A stretch of DNA of 64,000 bases from Berberis thunbergii. Its lineage: Eukaryota > Streptophyta > Magnoliopsida > Ranunculales > Berberidaceae. Below the pieces are notes generated by a model. It was not told the DNA's origin. It searched no databases and was given only the letters and a program-made list of their open reading frames with translations. Position numbers and translations under genes: made by a program. The stretch's first letter is position 1; every line of letters begins with the position of its first letter. Shown here piece by piece: positions 34,504 through 44,198 of the stretch. The stretch lies in NCBI GenBank assembly GCA_003290165.1, contig QNQO01001846.1, forward strand, positions 124,001 to 188,000, read 5' to 3'.

Positions 34504-34607
34504 ATATGTTAATGAAGACCATATCTCTGCTCCCAAGTGCTTCAATGAGGGTGATGGTGACGCTGACAATGACGGTGGCCATGATTATACATGCTCCAGC
34601 TGCATGA
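34504..34607 (+). pseudogene. IMA peptide relic, type B
   Basis: Residual sequence NEDHISAPKCFNEGDGDADN then DGGHDY, followed by a 4-base insertion (ACAT) that breaks the reading just before GCTCCAGCTGCATGA (APAA-stop). The N-terminal part is missing. The same insertion occurs at 62850, so the two are copies made after inactivation. Confidence 0.85.
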
Positions 34608-35157
34608 ATGGATGATTGTAGAGTTAGCTATCCATGAACTAGTAATTCGATCATGTTTTTGCAATCAAGACCTAGTTCTAAGCAACTAGAACCTTGTCTT
34701 TTTTAGCGAGATAGAGAAACTTAATATAAAGATTACTTTTACTATCAATTTTGTAGTTTTCTCAATCATGTTATGGTGTCATGCTTTATAGGGTTTCTCC
34801 ATTGTCATGGTGATTTCGAACTGTTGAAAGATAACACTCATGCATGAATTGGTTCTCAATTAATTATGCTTGTGCTATTCCCAATTGGACATTAAGAACT
34901 TTCACATCTTGTTGTGTATCTACTTATTGAAAAGATACACATATCGTATATCAGTTTGTTGCGGCGTTGCCTATAATCTGATTTTGTGTTGAGCTTCGCA
35001 CTTTAACTATATGGAGCCTAATCATAGCTTATGTTTATTTTCCTCTGTGTTTATTACAACCAAAAATGGTGGACTAATAATATTTCATAGACAAAATGAA
35101 CTTTAAAGTTCAAATTTTCTTCTCATATTAATAATCTATGCTTTTCAGAGAAAGAAG
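34608..35157. other. Spacer of the IMA cluster (3' flank and block start)
   Basis: Nearly identical to 62951-63499, and from about 34915 also to 42770-43060. No gene. Confidence 0.7.
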
Positions 35158-35451
35158 TTATATGGGGAAAGGTGAAGTATATGATGAATGATATCTTTCC
35201 ACATTCTCACATATGGATGTTTTTCCACTTACAAAAGTTGGCATGTGTACTGATATATTCAGGCTTCTGCTCGCCACATTATTCCAATTTTCAAGCCACA
35301 TTTTGTGCCACATGTAACTAGCATTGTGTTTCAAACACAATCTTTCAGCATTACACCACACTTCGCATCTGAATGTACACTTTTTTTTTAGCCTAGAAAC
35401 CTTTTCTGACCTTACACACTCTGGTTCCCTCCCACTAAAGAGACCTTTCAC
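35158..35451 (-). other. Conserved antisense open frame in the duplicated block
   Basis: A 97-codon minus-strand frame containing ERLCLKHNASYMWHKMWLEN and SRSLNISVHMPTFVSG. Related frames lie at 43033-43257, 46803-47084 and 63467-63706. The 46803 copy is clearly diverged yet still open. No known domain, no signal peptide evident. It may be a passenger of block duplication or part of a transcript; I do not claim it is coding. Confidence 0.3.
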
Positions 35452-35454
35452 CTT

Positions 35455-35530
35455 TCATTTTCATCTTACATGATATGTGGTCCTAACATGATGGACCAGC
35501 TGCAATATCAAGGGAAGATGATGATTGTAG
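35455..35530 (+). pseudogene. Type C IMA-like relic
   Basis: CATGATGGACCAGCTGCA reads HDGPAA, followed by an acidic EDDD. It aligns with the better preserved type C frames at 37016 and 40066 but has no open frame of its own. Confidence 0.45.
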
Positions 35531-36090
35531 GATAATAAACGATTAAATAGATACTTTCTGAGCTATCACAGTCCTTAAAATCCTGTATTTGTTCGTCTGG
35601 GATGCTACAAAGACTATGGGGAGACCTCATCGTGTTCTTGATGCTCTACACAAGATCTCAAGGTGTTCAATTTTATTCGCCATCAAAACTAACATAATTG
35701 AGTTTGAATATGCTATTCTCTAGGAATCCACGACATAAAAATACATATTTACTATCGAATCAGAAAGTAGCTTCAAGGGTTAAGTTAAAGATGTCCGTAC
35801 TGCTGAAGCTTTCTATGGATCTGAACACATTGTATAACAGCTCTGTGCAGAAAATCCTCCAAGAAAATATTTCTTCTTTAATGTATCTAAAGTACCTTTC
35901 AAATCCCCAACATTTCTAAGCATTGACATACTTTTCACTTTTTCAGGCATCCATTCCTTTTCACTAGCCACCCAAGAAATCCCAATCTTTTCCTGACCCT
36001 ACCATGCTAATAACACAAAAGAATCCTATCATCACTTGCAGCAAAGCAACTATATTTTCCTAGTTGTCAGCTGGTTTTCTATGTGGCACA
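35531..36090. other. Upstream spacer of the type A gene
   Basis: About 90% similar to 43440-43985. No gene; a 73-codon frame inside (35698-35919) is not preserved in the paralogous block. Confidence 0.6.
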
Positions 36091-36092
36091 TT

Positions 36093-36187
36093 ACATGTCA
36101 TCGACGTGTGCTCGCTTTGTGTCTCACACACCCCTTATCGACCAGTCCACAAGTATCGTGGGGAAAACCTTCAATCCCTATATATAA
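36093..36187 (+). promoter_or_regulatory. Type A IMA promoter: palindrome and TATA box
   Basis: ACATGTCATCGACGTGT at 36093-36109 corresponds to the perfect palindrome ACATGTC-ATC-GACATGT of 43986-44002 with one base changed (which creates an ACGTG core). TATATATAA lies at 36179-36187, about 107 bp before the ATG at 36294, leaving a leader of roughly 80 bases. E-box/G-box cores are the known targets of the bHLH factors that drive IMA genes; binding here is inference. Confidence 0.6.
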
Positions 36188-36293
36188 GTATCATTATCTC
36201 TTCCCATTTCTAAACACAAGCACAGGAAACCTCTTCTCCGAGCCTTCTCACAAAGAAGTTCGACTTTTCACTTCAAAAACTTTTCTTCCAAAA

Positions 36294-36509
36294 ATGTTTC
36301 CTGTATCAAAGTTGAGTAGTTCATGGTGGAGAATGCATGATGGGGGTGATGATGTTGATGCATATGATTATGCCTCTGCTGCAACATCAATGGTGGAGAG
36401 AGACGGAGATGATGATGATGATGATGATGATGGTGGTTATGATTATGCACCTGCCGCATCTATGGAAGATGATGGTGATGGTGGATATGACTATGCTCCC
36501 ATTGCCTAA
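36294..36509 (+). CDS. IMA: IRON MAN-type peptide, type A, three motifs, intact
   Basis: A 71-residue, very acidic peptide without signal peptide or membrane segment. After MFPVSKLSSSWWRMHDG it carries three copies of an acidic run plus Y-D-Y-A-x-A: DDVDAYDYASAA (19-30), DDDDDDDDGGYDYAPAA (39-55) and DDGDGGYDYAPIA (59-71, C-terminus). The family consensus is a single C-terminal D-rich GYDYAPAA, which binds BTS/HRZ E3 ligases and spares the bHLH IVc factors, raising iron uptake. Here the best match is the middle motif; the last has Ile for Ala and the first Ser for Pro. The ATG is chosen because all type A copies start there and the leader upstream is conserved. It has a TATA promoter (36179) and a SINE in its 3' flank. 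Family assignment is firm; multivalency is inferred. Confidence 0.93.
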   Translation: MFPVSKLSSSWWRMHDGGDDVDAYDYASAATSMVERDGDDDDDDDDGGYDYAPAASMEDDGDGGYDYAPIA

Positions 36510-36536
36510 ATTGGACTACTTACGTTTGGAGACCTT

Positions 36537-36710
36537 TTTTTTTTCTTTAGAAAGAGAGCTGGGTTTTTATAGGATCCCATAGCCTATCAACAAGGTGCGA
36601 CCTACAGGTCAACACCATAAGAAAGTAACCATGCCGCCGGCGGGTCTCGAACCTAGGACGTGGGGGATAAACCCACACAACCCTAACAACTCGACCATAA
36701 CACCATTGGC
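36537..36710 (-). mobile_element. tRNA-derived SINE in the 3' flank of the IMA gene
   Basis: On the minus strand a tRNA-like head carries an A-box-like TTATGGTCGAGTTGTTAGG and a B box GGTTCGAGACC (36643-36653), and the element ends in an A-run (T-run at 36537-36543 on plus). A 14-bp target duplication CGTTTGGAGACCTT flanks it (36523-36536, 36711-36724). The paralogous 3' flank at 44430 has the target once, without the element. Confidence 0.9.
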
Positions 36711-36724
36711 CGTTTGGAGACCTT

Positions 36725-37010
36725 ACCAACTGCAACATTTTTTTGTTATGAAAAGTTACAATTTTTGTATCAATTATTGGCGTGGGACTATGACTAAGTA
36801 GGTCTTTCTTTTTAGTTTCAATGTTTTTAATGTACTTTTTAGCATTTACTTTTCTGTTAATGTTGGATTTGGTTTAACTTCTCCCATGAGAAACCTCAAA
36901 GAGAGCCTACTTATACTGTTTACATCAAGTCTCACAGCAACAAATACTGACGAACACAAAATCCAGCAGCATTTCAATCTCTGCAAGAAGCACAAAATAA
37001 AGCAGTACTA
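36725..37010. other. Spacer downstream of the type A gene
   Basis: Aligns with 44445-45110 in part. No gene. Confidence 0.5.
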
Positions 37011-37015
37011 CATAC

Positions 37016-37126
37016 ATGGGACGTGTAGATGATAATGGCTATCTAGATGACCCAGCTGCAATAGAACGCAACATTTTAATTATGATAATCATTATATCCA
37101 TCGTAGAGATGCCATATCAGCACTAA
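37016..37126 (+). CDS. Type C IMA-like short frame (36 codons)
   Basis: MGRVDDNGYLDDPAAIER followed by a hydrophobic Ile-rich tail. The DDNGYLDDPAA part resembles the IMA motif with a PAA end, and the same region in other blocks gives DDNDYQDGTAA (40066) and HDGPAA (35455, 43381, 63831). The motif is not C-terminal here. Probably a decayed gene; coding status doubtful. Confidence 0.35.
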   Translation: MGRVDDNGYLDDPAAIERNILIMIIIISIVEMPYQH

Positions 37127-37252
37127 TTGAATAACTTGACAAAGACGATACACTTTTGAATTGATATACATTATCTATTGATGAATGGAGATTTTTATAT
37201 CTTTAAATTTTCCAATTTATTGATAAGCAAAGAAAGTTAAAAAGAATAAAGA

Positions 37253-37430
37253 ATGGCTTCAACTTACAAGGGTGGCTTCTTTATGTTTAATATGCATGGT
37301 GATGAAGGTTATGCATATGACCTTTGCCCTGCAGGAAATAAGATATATGTTAGTGAGGAGATGGAGGGTGACAGTGATGAGATGGCCGTAGTAAATATGC
37401 CCCAGCTGCATTGTATGATCCACAACATAA
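37253..37430 (+). pseudogene. IMA peptide relic, type B, frameshifted
   Basis: The ATG at 37253 opens MASTYKGGFFMFNMHGDEGY then AYDLCPAGNKIYVSEEMEGD, aligned with intact 41887, including the internal pseudo-motif (YAYDLCPAG). After GDSDE a frameshift changes the reading; in the other frame the end still reads KYAPAA but the stop codon is lost (TGA to TTG). The shifted frame continues to 37483 with unrelated residues. Likely inactive. Confidence 0.82.
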
Positions 37431-38460
37431 TATTAGCTATCCATACAGATGTAGTACTCATGTTTTCGCATTCAAAGACCTAGGTCTAACCACTAGAAAA
37501 CTAGAAAATTAGTACTTTTCTTAATGGTATGATGTCAGATAGAAACATTCATGCATGAATTGGTATTCTTAATTAACCCACATTTTCACTGATAAATAGG
37601 AGTTTGACTGTTTGAAGTAATTGGTCTACATGTTATTCATCAAACAATTTGCCAACCCAAAGTTCATCTAGATTTTAGTAATGCTTTCTTTACGAATTGT
37701 TTACTAATAAATAAGGTCAAACGCAGTTGTGTACTCGAATTTATTAAGATATTCAATCAGTGTTCTGAGTATGACTTCTATGATTATATCTAAGATAGGT
37801 CTGCGTTTATTATGATACACCCAGTTTAACAGATCTGTGATTACAAGATGTAAAAAGATTTATAATGTTTGATAAATAGCCCCAGCATGATTCTTTTGTT
37901 TTGTGTTGTTTTCGTGTATATCTTTGTTTTGCTAAGAAGTATGGGGCCCTCTAACTTTTCACATTTTGTTGAGTATCTACTCACTGAAACCTTGCACAAA
38001 GTCGATGACCTGCAATTGTGAGCCAGACTCTATATCAGATCACAAATGCAACAAAGCAGAATTTTGTACGGAACAACATAACTATAGCCTATGCTTATTG
38101 CAACCAAGAATAGTGGACTACAGTCAAAAACATTTCTGAGAGAAAAGAAGCTTTTACAGATTCAAATGCGGTTATCATTCAATAAGCTCTACATTTCAGA
38201 TGAAAAAAGGGCCATGGGGAAAAGTAAAGTACTAATGACATGTATCCACATTCTCACATATGTGATTTTTTCCCTTGTGAAAGTTGGCATGTGTTTTGAT
38301 GTATCCAGGCTTCTGCCGCTGCCTCATTCCCCTTGTGATGCCACATGTGCCTGGCATTGTGTTTCAAACACAATCTTGCAGCACTACTCCACACTTATTC
38401 CACATCTGAATATACACTTTGGGGTGCCTCGAAACCTTTTCTATCCTTGCCCACTGGTTC
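37431..38460. other. IMA-cluster spacer
   Basis: Contains a more diverged copy of the block around 35158-35450 at 38214-38470. No gene recognised. Confidence 0.5.
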
Positions 38461-38530
38461 TTTTCCACTAAAGAGATGTTTCACTTACATGACATGCGGT
38501 CCTAACATGATGGCCCAACTGCAGTAGCTA
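38461..38530 (+). pseudogene. Type C IMA-like relic
   Basis: ATGTTTCACTTACATGACAT then CATGATGGCCCAACTGCAG (HDGPTA). Frame interrupted. Confidence 0.4.
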
Positions 38531-39291
38531 ATAAAATAATGTAATAGGCGTAGTAGATGAATATAGATAATAGACCTATAGCACTACCTGGGAGTCCTTA
38601 CAACCCTATGTTTACTTGTTAATTGTTCCTGGATGCAACAAGGGGTGCTAAATCTAACAACCTAATCATGAGACTATGGCCTTCTTTCGTCGTGTTTTTG
38701 ATTCACAAGATTTCAGGGTGTTCAATTTTAATCACTACCAAAACTGACCAAGTTGAGAGAATATTAGAAGACACTGTATAATAAATCTGCACAGAATACA
38801 TATCTTCTTTAATCAACGTTCCTACTTCCTAAAGTACCTGTCAAATCCCCAACATTTCTAAGCATTGACATGCTTTTCAGGCATACATTCCTTTCAATTA
38901 GCCCCCAATCGAAATCCCAATCTTTTCATGATTCTATCAGGCAATACTGGTACACTTATCCAAAAGGCAGTGGTAACCCGAGAATGCCGCTCCCCTCTGT
39001 CTGGTTGTCCCGTGTTATCCATAGTTTGGGAAAAAGAATCCATTCACCACTTGCAGGAAAGCAAATATGTTGTCATCTACACGTACTTGCTTTGTGTCTC
39101 ACACACCCCATAACTACTAATCCACAAGTCTCACGTGTTATGTGCAAAGCCTCCTTTAACTGTATTTAATATCACTCTCTCCCCATATCCAAACATAAGC
39201 ATAGAAATCCTGCTCTCCGAACCTTCTCACAAAGAAGTTTCAGATTTCTCTTTTCATTTCAGAAAAAATTCTTCCAATTTCCAAGAGAAAT
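38531..39291. other. Upstream spacer of the 39292 type A relic
   Basis: Diverged copy of 35560-36290. A CACGTG G-box is present in TCTCACGTGTTATG near 39131. Confidence 0.55.
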
Positions 39292-39481
39292 ATGGTAACT
39301 ATATCTATTTTGAGTAGTCATGGTGGAAAATGCATGAGGATGATGATGGTTATGATTATGCCCCTGCTGCAGCTTCCATTGTGAGAGATATGATGATGGT
39401 GGTGGCTATCATTATGCTGCGTTAGTGGAAGGTGATCATGACGATGATGATGGTGGATATGACTATGCTTCAGCTGCCTGA
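39292..39481 (+). pseudogene. IMA peptide relic, type A, two frameshifts
   Basis: The ATG at 39292 (MVTISILSSH…) loses frame after AGTAGT because one T is missing compared with 36294, and again later. Across frames the three motifs are still legible: DDDGYDYAPAA, a degenerate YHYAAL, and DDDDGGYDYASAA with a stop at 39479. No single frame encodes a motif from an ATG, so it is a pseudogene. Confidence 0.85.
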
Positions 39482-40062
39482 ATTGGATTATCTAAATTTG
39501 GAGACCTTTCTAACTACAACATTTTTGTTCTGAAAAGATTTAATTTCTGTGCTAATCATTGGCATAAGACTATAACTAAGTAGGGCTTGCTTTAGTTGTA
39601 AGTTGTCTTTTTTAAGATTCCAACAAGGATTCTGATGATGATTAGTACGACTTTTAGTGGATTGTGATAGCTATGCTATAATCTTTCATACATTAATTTA
39701 TATCTCCCATAGAAGGTAGAACCCCAAAATCTTATCGGGAATTGTTAGTTATTGGTTGATACTAACACAAACCTAAAAAAGAAAGAATTACAACCCCCCA
39801 AAGAATCCTACTTATACAGTTTATACCAAAGCTAACAAAACAAGAGCAACAACAAGCAAACTGAAGAAAAATATAAAATAAATCATAATTATCAGATTCA
39901 AGGCAGAAAATACTAACAAACAAAAAATCCAAAAGCACTTCTATCTCTGTAAGAGAGACTAATAGTACTGCATACTTCCATTTGCCTATACACATAATTC
40001 ATGCCAAAGCAACCTCTTCTAACAAAATCCAGGGGTACATGGGACACCCATTAAACAAGTGT
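39482..40062. other. IMA-cluster spacer
   Basis: Diverged copy of the sequence downstream of 36509 and 44416. No gene. Confidence 0.5.
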
Positions 40063-40065
40063 TTC

Positions 40066-40134
40066 ATGTTTCATTTTACATGGCATGTATGTGTGGATGA
40101 TAATGATTATCAAGATGGCACAGCAGCAAAATAA
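40066..40134 (+). CDS. Type C IMA-like micropeptide (22 codons)
   Basis: A complete short frame MFHFTWHVCVDDNDYQDGTA then AK and TAA. The end DDNDYQDGTAAK is comparable to D-rich…YDYAPAA with Gly-Thr for Ala-Pro. The equivalent at 45203 begins MFRFTWYV and is frameshifted; other copies keep ATGTTTCA and the xDGPAA part. Too short to be sure; it is the best preserved member of a third subfamily. Confidence 0.35.
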   Translation: MFHFTWHVCVDDNDYQDGTAAK

Positions 40135-40173
40135 TGAAACATTTCGGCTAAATGATGGTTATAGGCATATTAG

Positions 40174-40431
40174 GTGCATAATGAGATACCTTATCAACAT
40201 GAATCTAATATGTTGATGGAGATGATACACTTTAGAATTCATAGAGATGAACAGTATAAAGCCGTACCTGAGAATCGATTAAAAAAACCCTTTTATTTAG
40301 AGGTATCGTATCATGCCCCTGCAGGAACTAATTTCCATGTCAATGTAGACCATATCTCTGCTTCGATTGCGTCAGTGGATGATGATGGTGATAATGATAG
40401 TGGTTATGATGACCTTGCTCCCGCTGCATGA
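40174..40431 (+). CDS. IRON MAN-type peptide, divergent type B with novel N-terminus
   Basis: An 85-codon frame ends SIASVDDDGDNDSGYDDLAP then AA and TGA. Compared with the family motif it has a one-residue insertion (YDDLAPAA for YDYAPAA) and a shorter acid run. The middle (YHAPAGTNFHVNVDHISASI) aligns with the type B middle. The first 45 residues (MHNEIPYQHESNMLME…) come from sequence that is spacer in the other units, so this N-terminus is new to the family or the true start lies elsewhere. Open throughout, but the motif change may weaken ligase binding. Confidence 0.55.
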   Translation: MHNEIPYQHESNMLMEMIHFRIHRDEQYKAVPENRLKKPFYLEVSYHAPAGTNFHVNVDHISASIASVDDDGDNDSGYDDLAPAA

Positions 40432-41880
40432 ATTGATGATCCACATTACCTAATGATAAAGATGTAGTAATTTTAGATCACACTTTTGCAGTCAAAGACC
40501 TACTTCTAAGCCACTAGATAAAAACAACATCATAGAGAGTACCTTTATAAACAAATTATGTACTTTTCTTAAACACGGTATGATGTCATGATTTACACAA
40601 GAGTTCTTCTAAATGATAACAATGATATCAAATTATTGAAAGACAAACACGCATGCATAAAAAACGGTTATCTGTTTGAGGTCATTGATCTATTTTATTG
40701 ATTAAACTAGCTGCCACTCAATACTCATCCAGATTTTATAAGTTATGCTTCCATTTTTTAATTTAAATAAAGTATTTTAATTAAGGTTCATTTATGTAAA
40801 GAGTGTTTTAGGAACTGTGTCTATACCCAACAGAGCTACTATTGGAAGATACAACAGATTTTGGGCTATTATGGTGTTTAGTTAATGGCCTCATTATAAA
40901 GCTCAAGGTTGACCACAGAAACCTGTCATTAACAACTTTTGTGTTCTTTTGTCTATTTTTCGGAAACTCTTAAAAAAAAACATAATATAGTATATGGGTA
41001 TGAAGCCTACGATGTCAACTTTCCGTTGAACAAAAAGTCCAGCCAAGCGGAATATTACAGCATCAAATCACAATTTAATGCAACAAAGAGCACCACCAAA
41101 CTGCCAATCTCACTAGTTCTATAGAACGTACCATTGCCTATGCCTAGCTCTATAGAACGTACCAAGATAGTGAACTAAAGTCTTAATCATAATATTTTCT
41201 TTAAGAAAAACTAAACACAGTTCAGTTTTTCCATTTTTGAATTGTACAGTTGATAAAACATAACCTAAAAATTTCAGGTTGAGAACATCAATATTAGCGG
41301 AAAAAAATTTGCAGTGATCATTTTCACAAAAATAACCTACTCTGACATGTTCATTCAATAAAGTTTTCTGTCAAACATATAGATTCGCTTTATTCTAACT
41401 CCACTACATAATCGCAGAATGGTTGTCAATGCATGGTGTCTGCAAAACCGAATATCTGCAGTACCATTTGAAGGAATGAAATCTCTTTACCTTCTCTAAG
41501 CCATACAAAGCATATCTGTTGTGGAATGTACAAAAGTAGCTTCTTTCTTTCCCATCAAATGCCCCCACAGACCACAGTGTATAGATATTTGAACTTGCTT
41601 CCTAAAGCGACAGCGTCAACTATTGACTATTACGTGTCATTCGCAGCACTGCAAAACACATTCCCAGTATTAGGCATCCCACATTCTATAACGATGGTTA
41701 CACGCGCTCCATGCAGTGGCCTTGTGTATATGGCAAGCCAACAATGTATGCCTGCCAATATAATCACATACAATCAAATCATACAAACTGCAGTTCCTTC
41801 TAGTCTCCCACAACTAAGTAAAGCAGAAAATTGCATATCTTCCTCTCACTTCTCCAACTGCTAGTGAGAAGAAAAGAAGT
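40432..41880. other. Spacer upstream of the intact type B gene
   Basis: No independent gene supported; the 112-codon frame at 41526-41864 overlaps the probable promoter and leader of the gene at 41887 and has no domain. Confidence 0.5.
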
Positions 41881-41886
41881 AAAAAC

Positions 41887-42081
41887 ATGGATTCACTTAC
41901 AAGGATGACTTCTTTATTGTGCAAGATGCATGGTAATGAAGACTATGAATATGACCATGTTCCTGCAGGAAATAAAATATATAGTGAAGACTTTATCTCT
42001 GCTTTGACTGCTTCAGTGGAGGCTGATGGTGATGATGATGATGATGATGATGGTGGTTATGACTATGCTCCAGCTGCATAA
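41887..42081 (+). CDS. IMA: IRON MAN-type peptide, type B, intact
   Basis: A 64-residue acidic peptide: MDSLTRMTSLLCKMHGNEDY, then EYDHVPAGNKIYSEDFISAL, TASVEADG and the C-terminal DDDDDDDGGYDYAPAA, an exact match to the IMA/FEP consensus motif as I know it. Residues 19-27 (DYEYDHVPAG) look like a worn second motif, suggesting descent from a two-motif ancestor. No signal peptide; such peptides act in cytosol/nucleus and move in phloem in other plants. Start chosen at the first ATG after a stop-containing leader and supported by relatives at 33865 and 37253. Only clean member of type B in the window. Confidence 0.94.
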   Translation: MDSLTRMTSLLCKMHGNEDYEYDHVPAGNKIYSEDFISALTASVEADGDDDDDDDGGYDYAPAA

Positions 42082-43030
42082 ATGGATAACCACAATATGC
42101 TATTAACGTTCCAGGAAGTGTAGTACTTAGTCATGTTTTTGTAGTAAAAGATCTAATTTAAAGACACTAGAGTGCATTTTCTTTAATCAGATAGACGAAC
42201 TTATTATAAAGAGTACTTTTACTATAGTATTTTTATTTTTCTTAATTATGTTATGCAGTGTAATTTACATAAATGTTCTTCCACATGCCTGAATCAATTA
42301 TTCTCAATTAGTGATATTCATTTAAGCTTCTACTATTCTTGAACAAATATTGAACTAGCTAATACCAACAGCACCATTGACAGATATGAGTTTGACAGTG
42401 AGATTGGTCTTATTTTATTCATTAACTAATTTCCCATGTCAGCATTCATCTAAATTTTAGAACCATGTTTTCTTTACAAACTCTCTATTTAGTTAGGGAT
42501 ATTAAGAAAACCATACCAAGAACACCATTGACAAAAAGGAGTTTGACTGTTAGACAACATTGTTCTACATTATTCACTGAACGTTGCCAGCCCAAACTCC
42601 ATTTCAAGTTTAATAACCATGTTTTCTTTGTGCATTATTTATTAATCATTAAGGTCAAACACACTTGTCGTACAGGATATAGGTAAATGGCCTCAATACG
42701 ATATTTTTTCTTCTTGGGGTGGGGGGGGGGGAGGATTAAAAAGTATAATGTCCTCAAACTTTCATATTTTGTTGTGTATCTACTCATTGAAAAAGTACAC
42801 ATATCGTATATCAGTCTGTTGCCTATAATTTGATTTTGTGTCGAATCAAAAGCAGAGCCAAACTAAATCCAATATCAGGTCACAATTAAATGCAACAAAG
42901 GGTATACACAAACTTGGCACTTTCATCATAGCTTATGTTTATTTTCCTCTGTGTTTATTACAACCATAAATAGTGGACTAATAATAATTCACAGACAAAA
43001 TAAATTTTAAAAGTTCAAATTTTCTTCTCA
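42082..43030. other. IMA-cluster spacer
   Basis: From 42750 it is a copy of 34900-35150 and 63250-63480. A G-run lies at 42718-42732. No gene. Confidence 0.55.
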
Positions 43031-43032
43031 TA

Positions 43033-43257
43033 TTAATATCTCTGCTTTTCAGGGAAAGAAGTTATATGGGGAAAAGGTGAAATATGATATTTGTCCACAT
43101 ACTCACATATGGATGCTTTTTCCCTTACAAAAGTTGGCATGTGTACTGATATATCCAGGCTTATGCTCGCCACATTATTCCAATTTTCAAGCAACATCCT
43201 GTGCCACATGTAACTGGCATCGTGTTTCAAACACAATCTTTCAGCACTACTCCACAC
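43033..43257 (-). other. Conserved antisense open frame, second copy
   Basis: 74 codons, 80-90% identical to the corresponding part of 35158-35451. Confidence 0.3.
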
Positions 43258-43344
43258 TTCACATCTGAATATACATGTTTTTGTGCCTAGAAACCTTTTC
43301 TGACCTTACCCACTCTGGTTCCCTCCCACTAAAGAGACTTTTCT

Positions 43345-43430
43345 TATTTCATTTTCATCTTACATGATATGTGGTCCTAACATGATGAACCAGCTGCAAT
43401 ATCTAGGGAAGATGATGATTGTAGGATAAT
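43345..43430 (+). pseudogene. Type C IMA-like relic
   Basis: CATGATGAACCAGCTGCA (HDEPAA) in the same place in the block as 35487. Confidence 0.4.
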
Positions 43431-43985
43431 AAACGATTAAATAGATACTTGCTAAGCTAACACAGTCATTAAAATCCTGTATTTGTTCGCCTTGTATGCT
43501 ACAAAGAGTATGGGGAGACCTCATCGTGTTCTTGATGCTCTACGCGAGATCTCAAGGTGTTCAATTTTATTCGCCATCAAAACTAACATAATTGAGTTCG
43601 AATATGCTATTCTCTAGGATACACGACATAAAAATACATATTTACTATCCAATCAGAAAGTAGCTTCAAGGGTTAAGTTAAAGATGTCCGTACTGCTAAA
43701 GCTTTCTATGCACCTTAACACATTGTATCACAGCTCTGAGCAGAATATCCTCCAAGAAAATATATCTTCTTTAATGTATCTAAAGTACCTTTCAAATCCC
43801 CAACATTTCTAAGCATTGAAATGCTTTTCACTTTTTCAGGCATCCATTCCTTTTCACTAGCCACTCAACAAATCCCAATCTTTTCCTGACCCTACCATGC
43901 TAATAACACAAAAGAATCCTATCACCACTCACAGCAAAGCGACTACATTTTCCGAGTTGTCAGCTGGTTTTCTATGTGGCACATT

Positions 43986-44080
43986 ACATGTCATCGACAT
44001 GTGCTCGCTTCGTGTCTCACACACCTCTTATCGACCAGTCCACAAGTATCGTGGGGAGAACCTTCAATCCCTGTATATAA
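43986..44080 (+). promoter_or_regulatory. Type A IMA promoter with perfect palindrome
   Basis: ACATGTCATCGACATGT (43986-44002) is a perfect 7+3+7 inverted repeat containing two CATGT cores. TATATAA is at 44074-44080, 119 bp before the ATG at 44199. Confidence 0.6.
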
Positions 44081-44198
44081 GTATCACTATCTCTTCCCAT
44101 TTCCAAACATAAGCACAGAAAACCTCTTCTCCGAGCCTTCTCACAAAGAAGTTCGACTTTTCACTTCAAAAACTTTTCTTCCAAACTCTAAGAGAAAA

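Noticed and set aside
36036..36293. Upstream extension of the IMA frame by 86 codons
   Set aside because: It would run through the TATA box and leader, and the extension is not open in the paralogues; the ATG at 36294 is the shared start.
36268..36459. Histidine-rich minus-strand frame opposite the IMA gene
   Set aside because: It is the antisense of the GAT (Asp) codon run. The plus-strand motif is conserved among all copies, the antisense is not. The same applies to 48061-48255.
36643..36710. tRNA gene on the minus strand
   Set aside because: A and B boxes are present but the cloverleaf is poor, and an A-run and 14-bp target duplication show that it is a SINE.
41526..41864. 112-codon frame upstream of the intact type B IMA gene
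   Set aside because: No domain and it occupies the position of promoter and leader; not open in related units.
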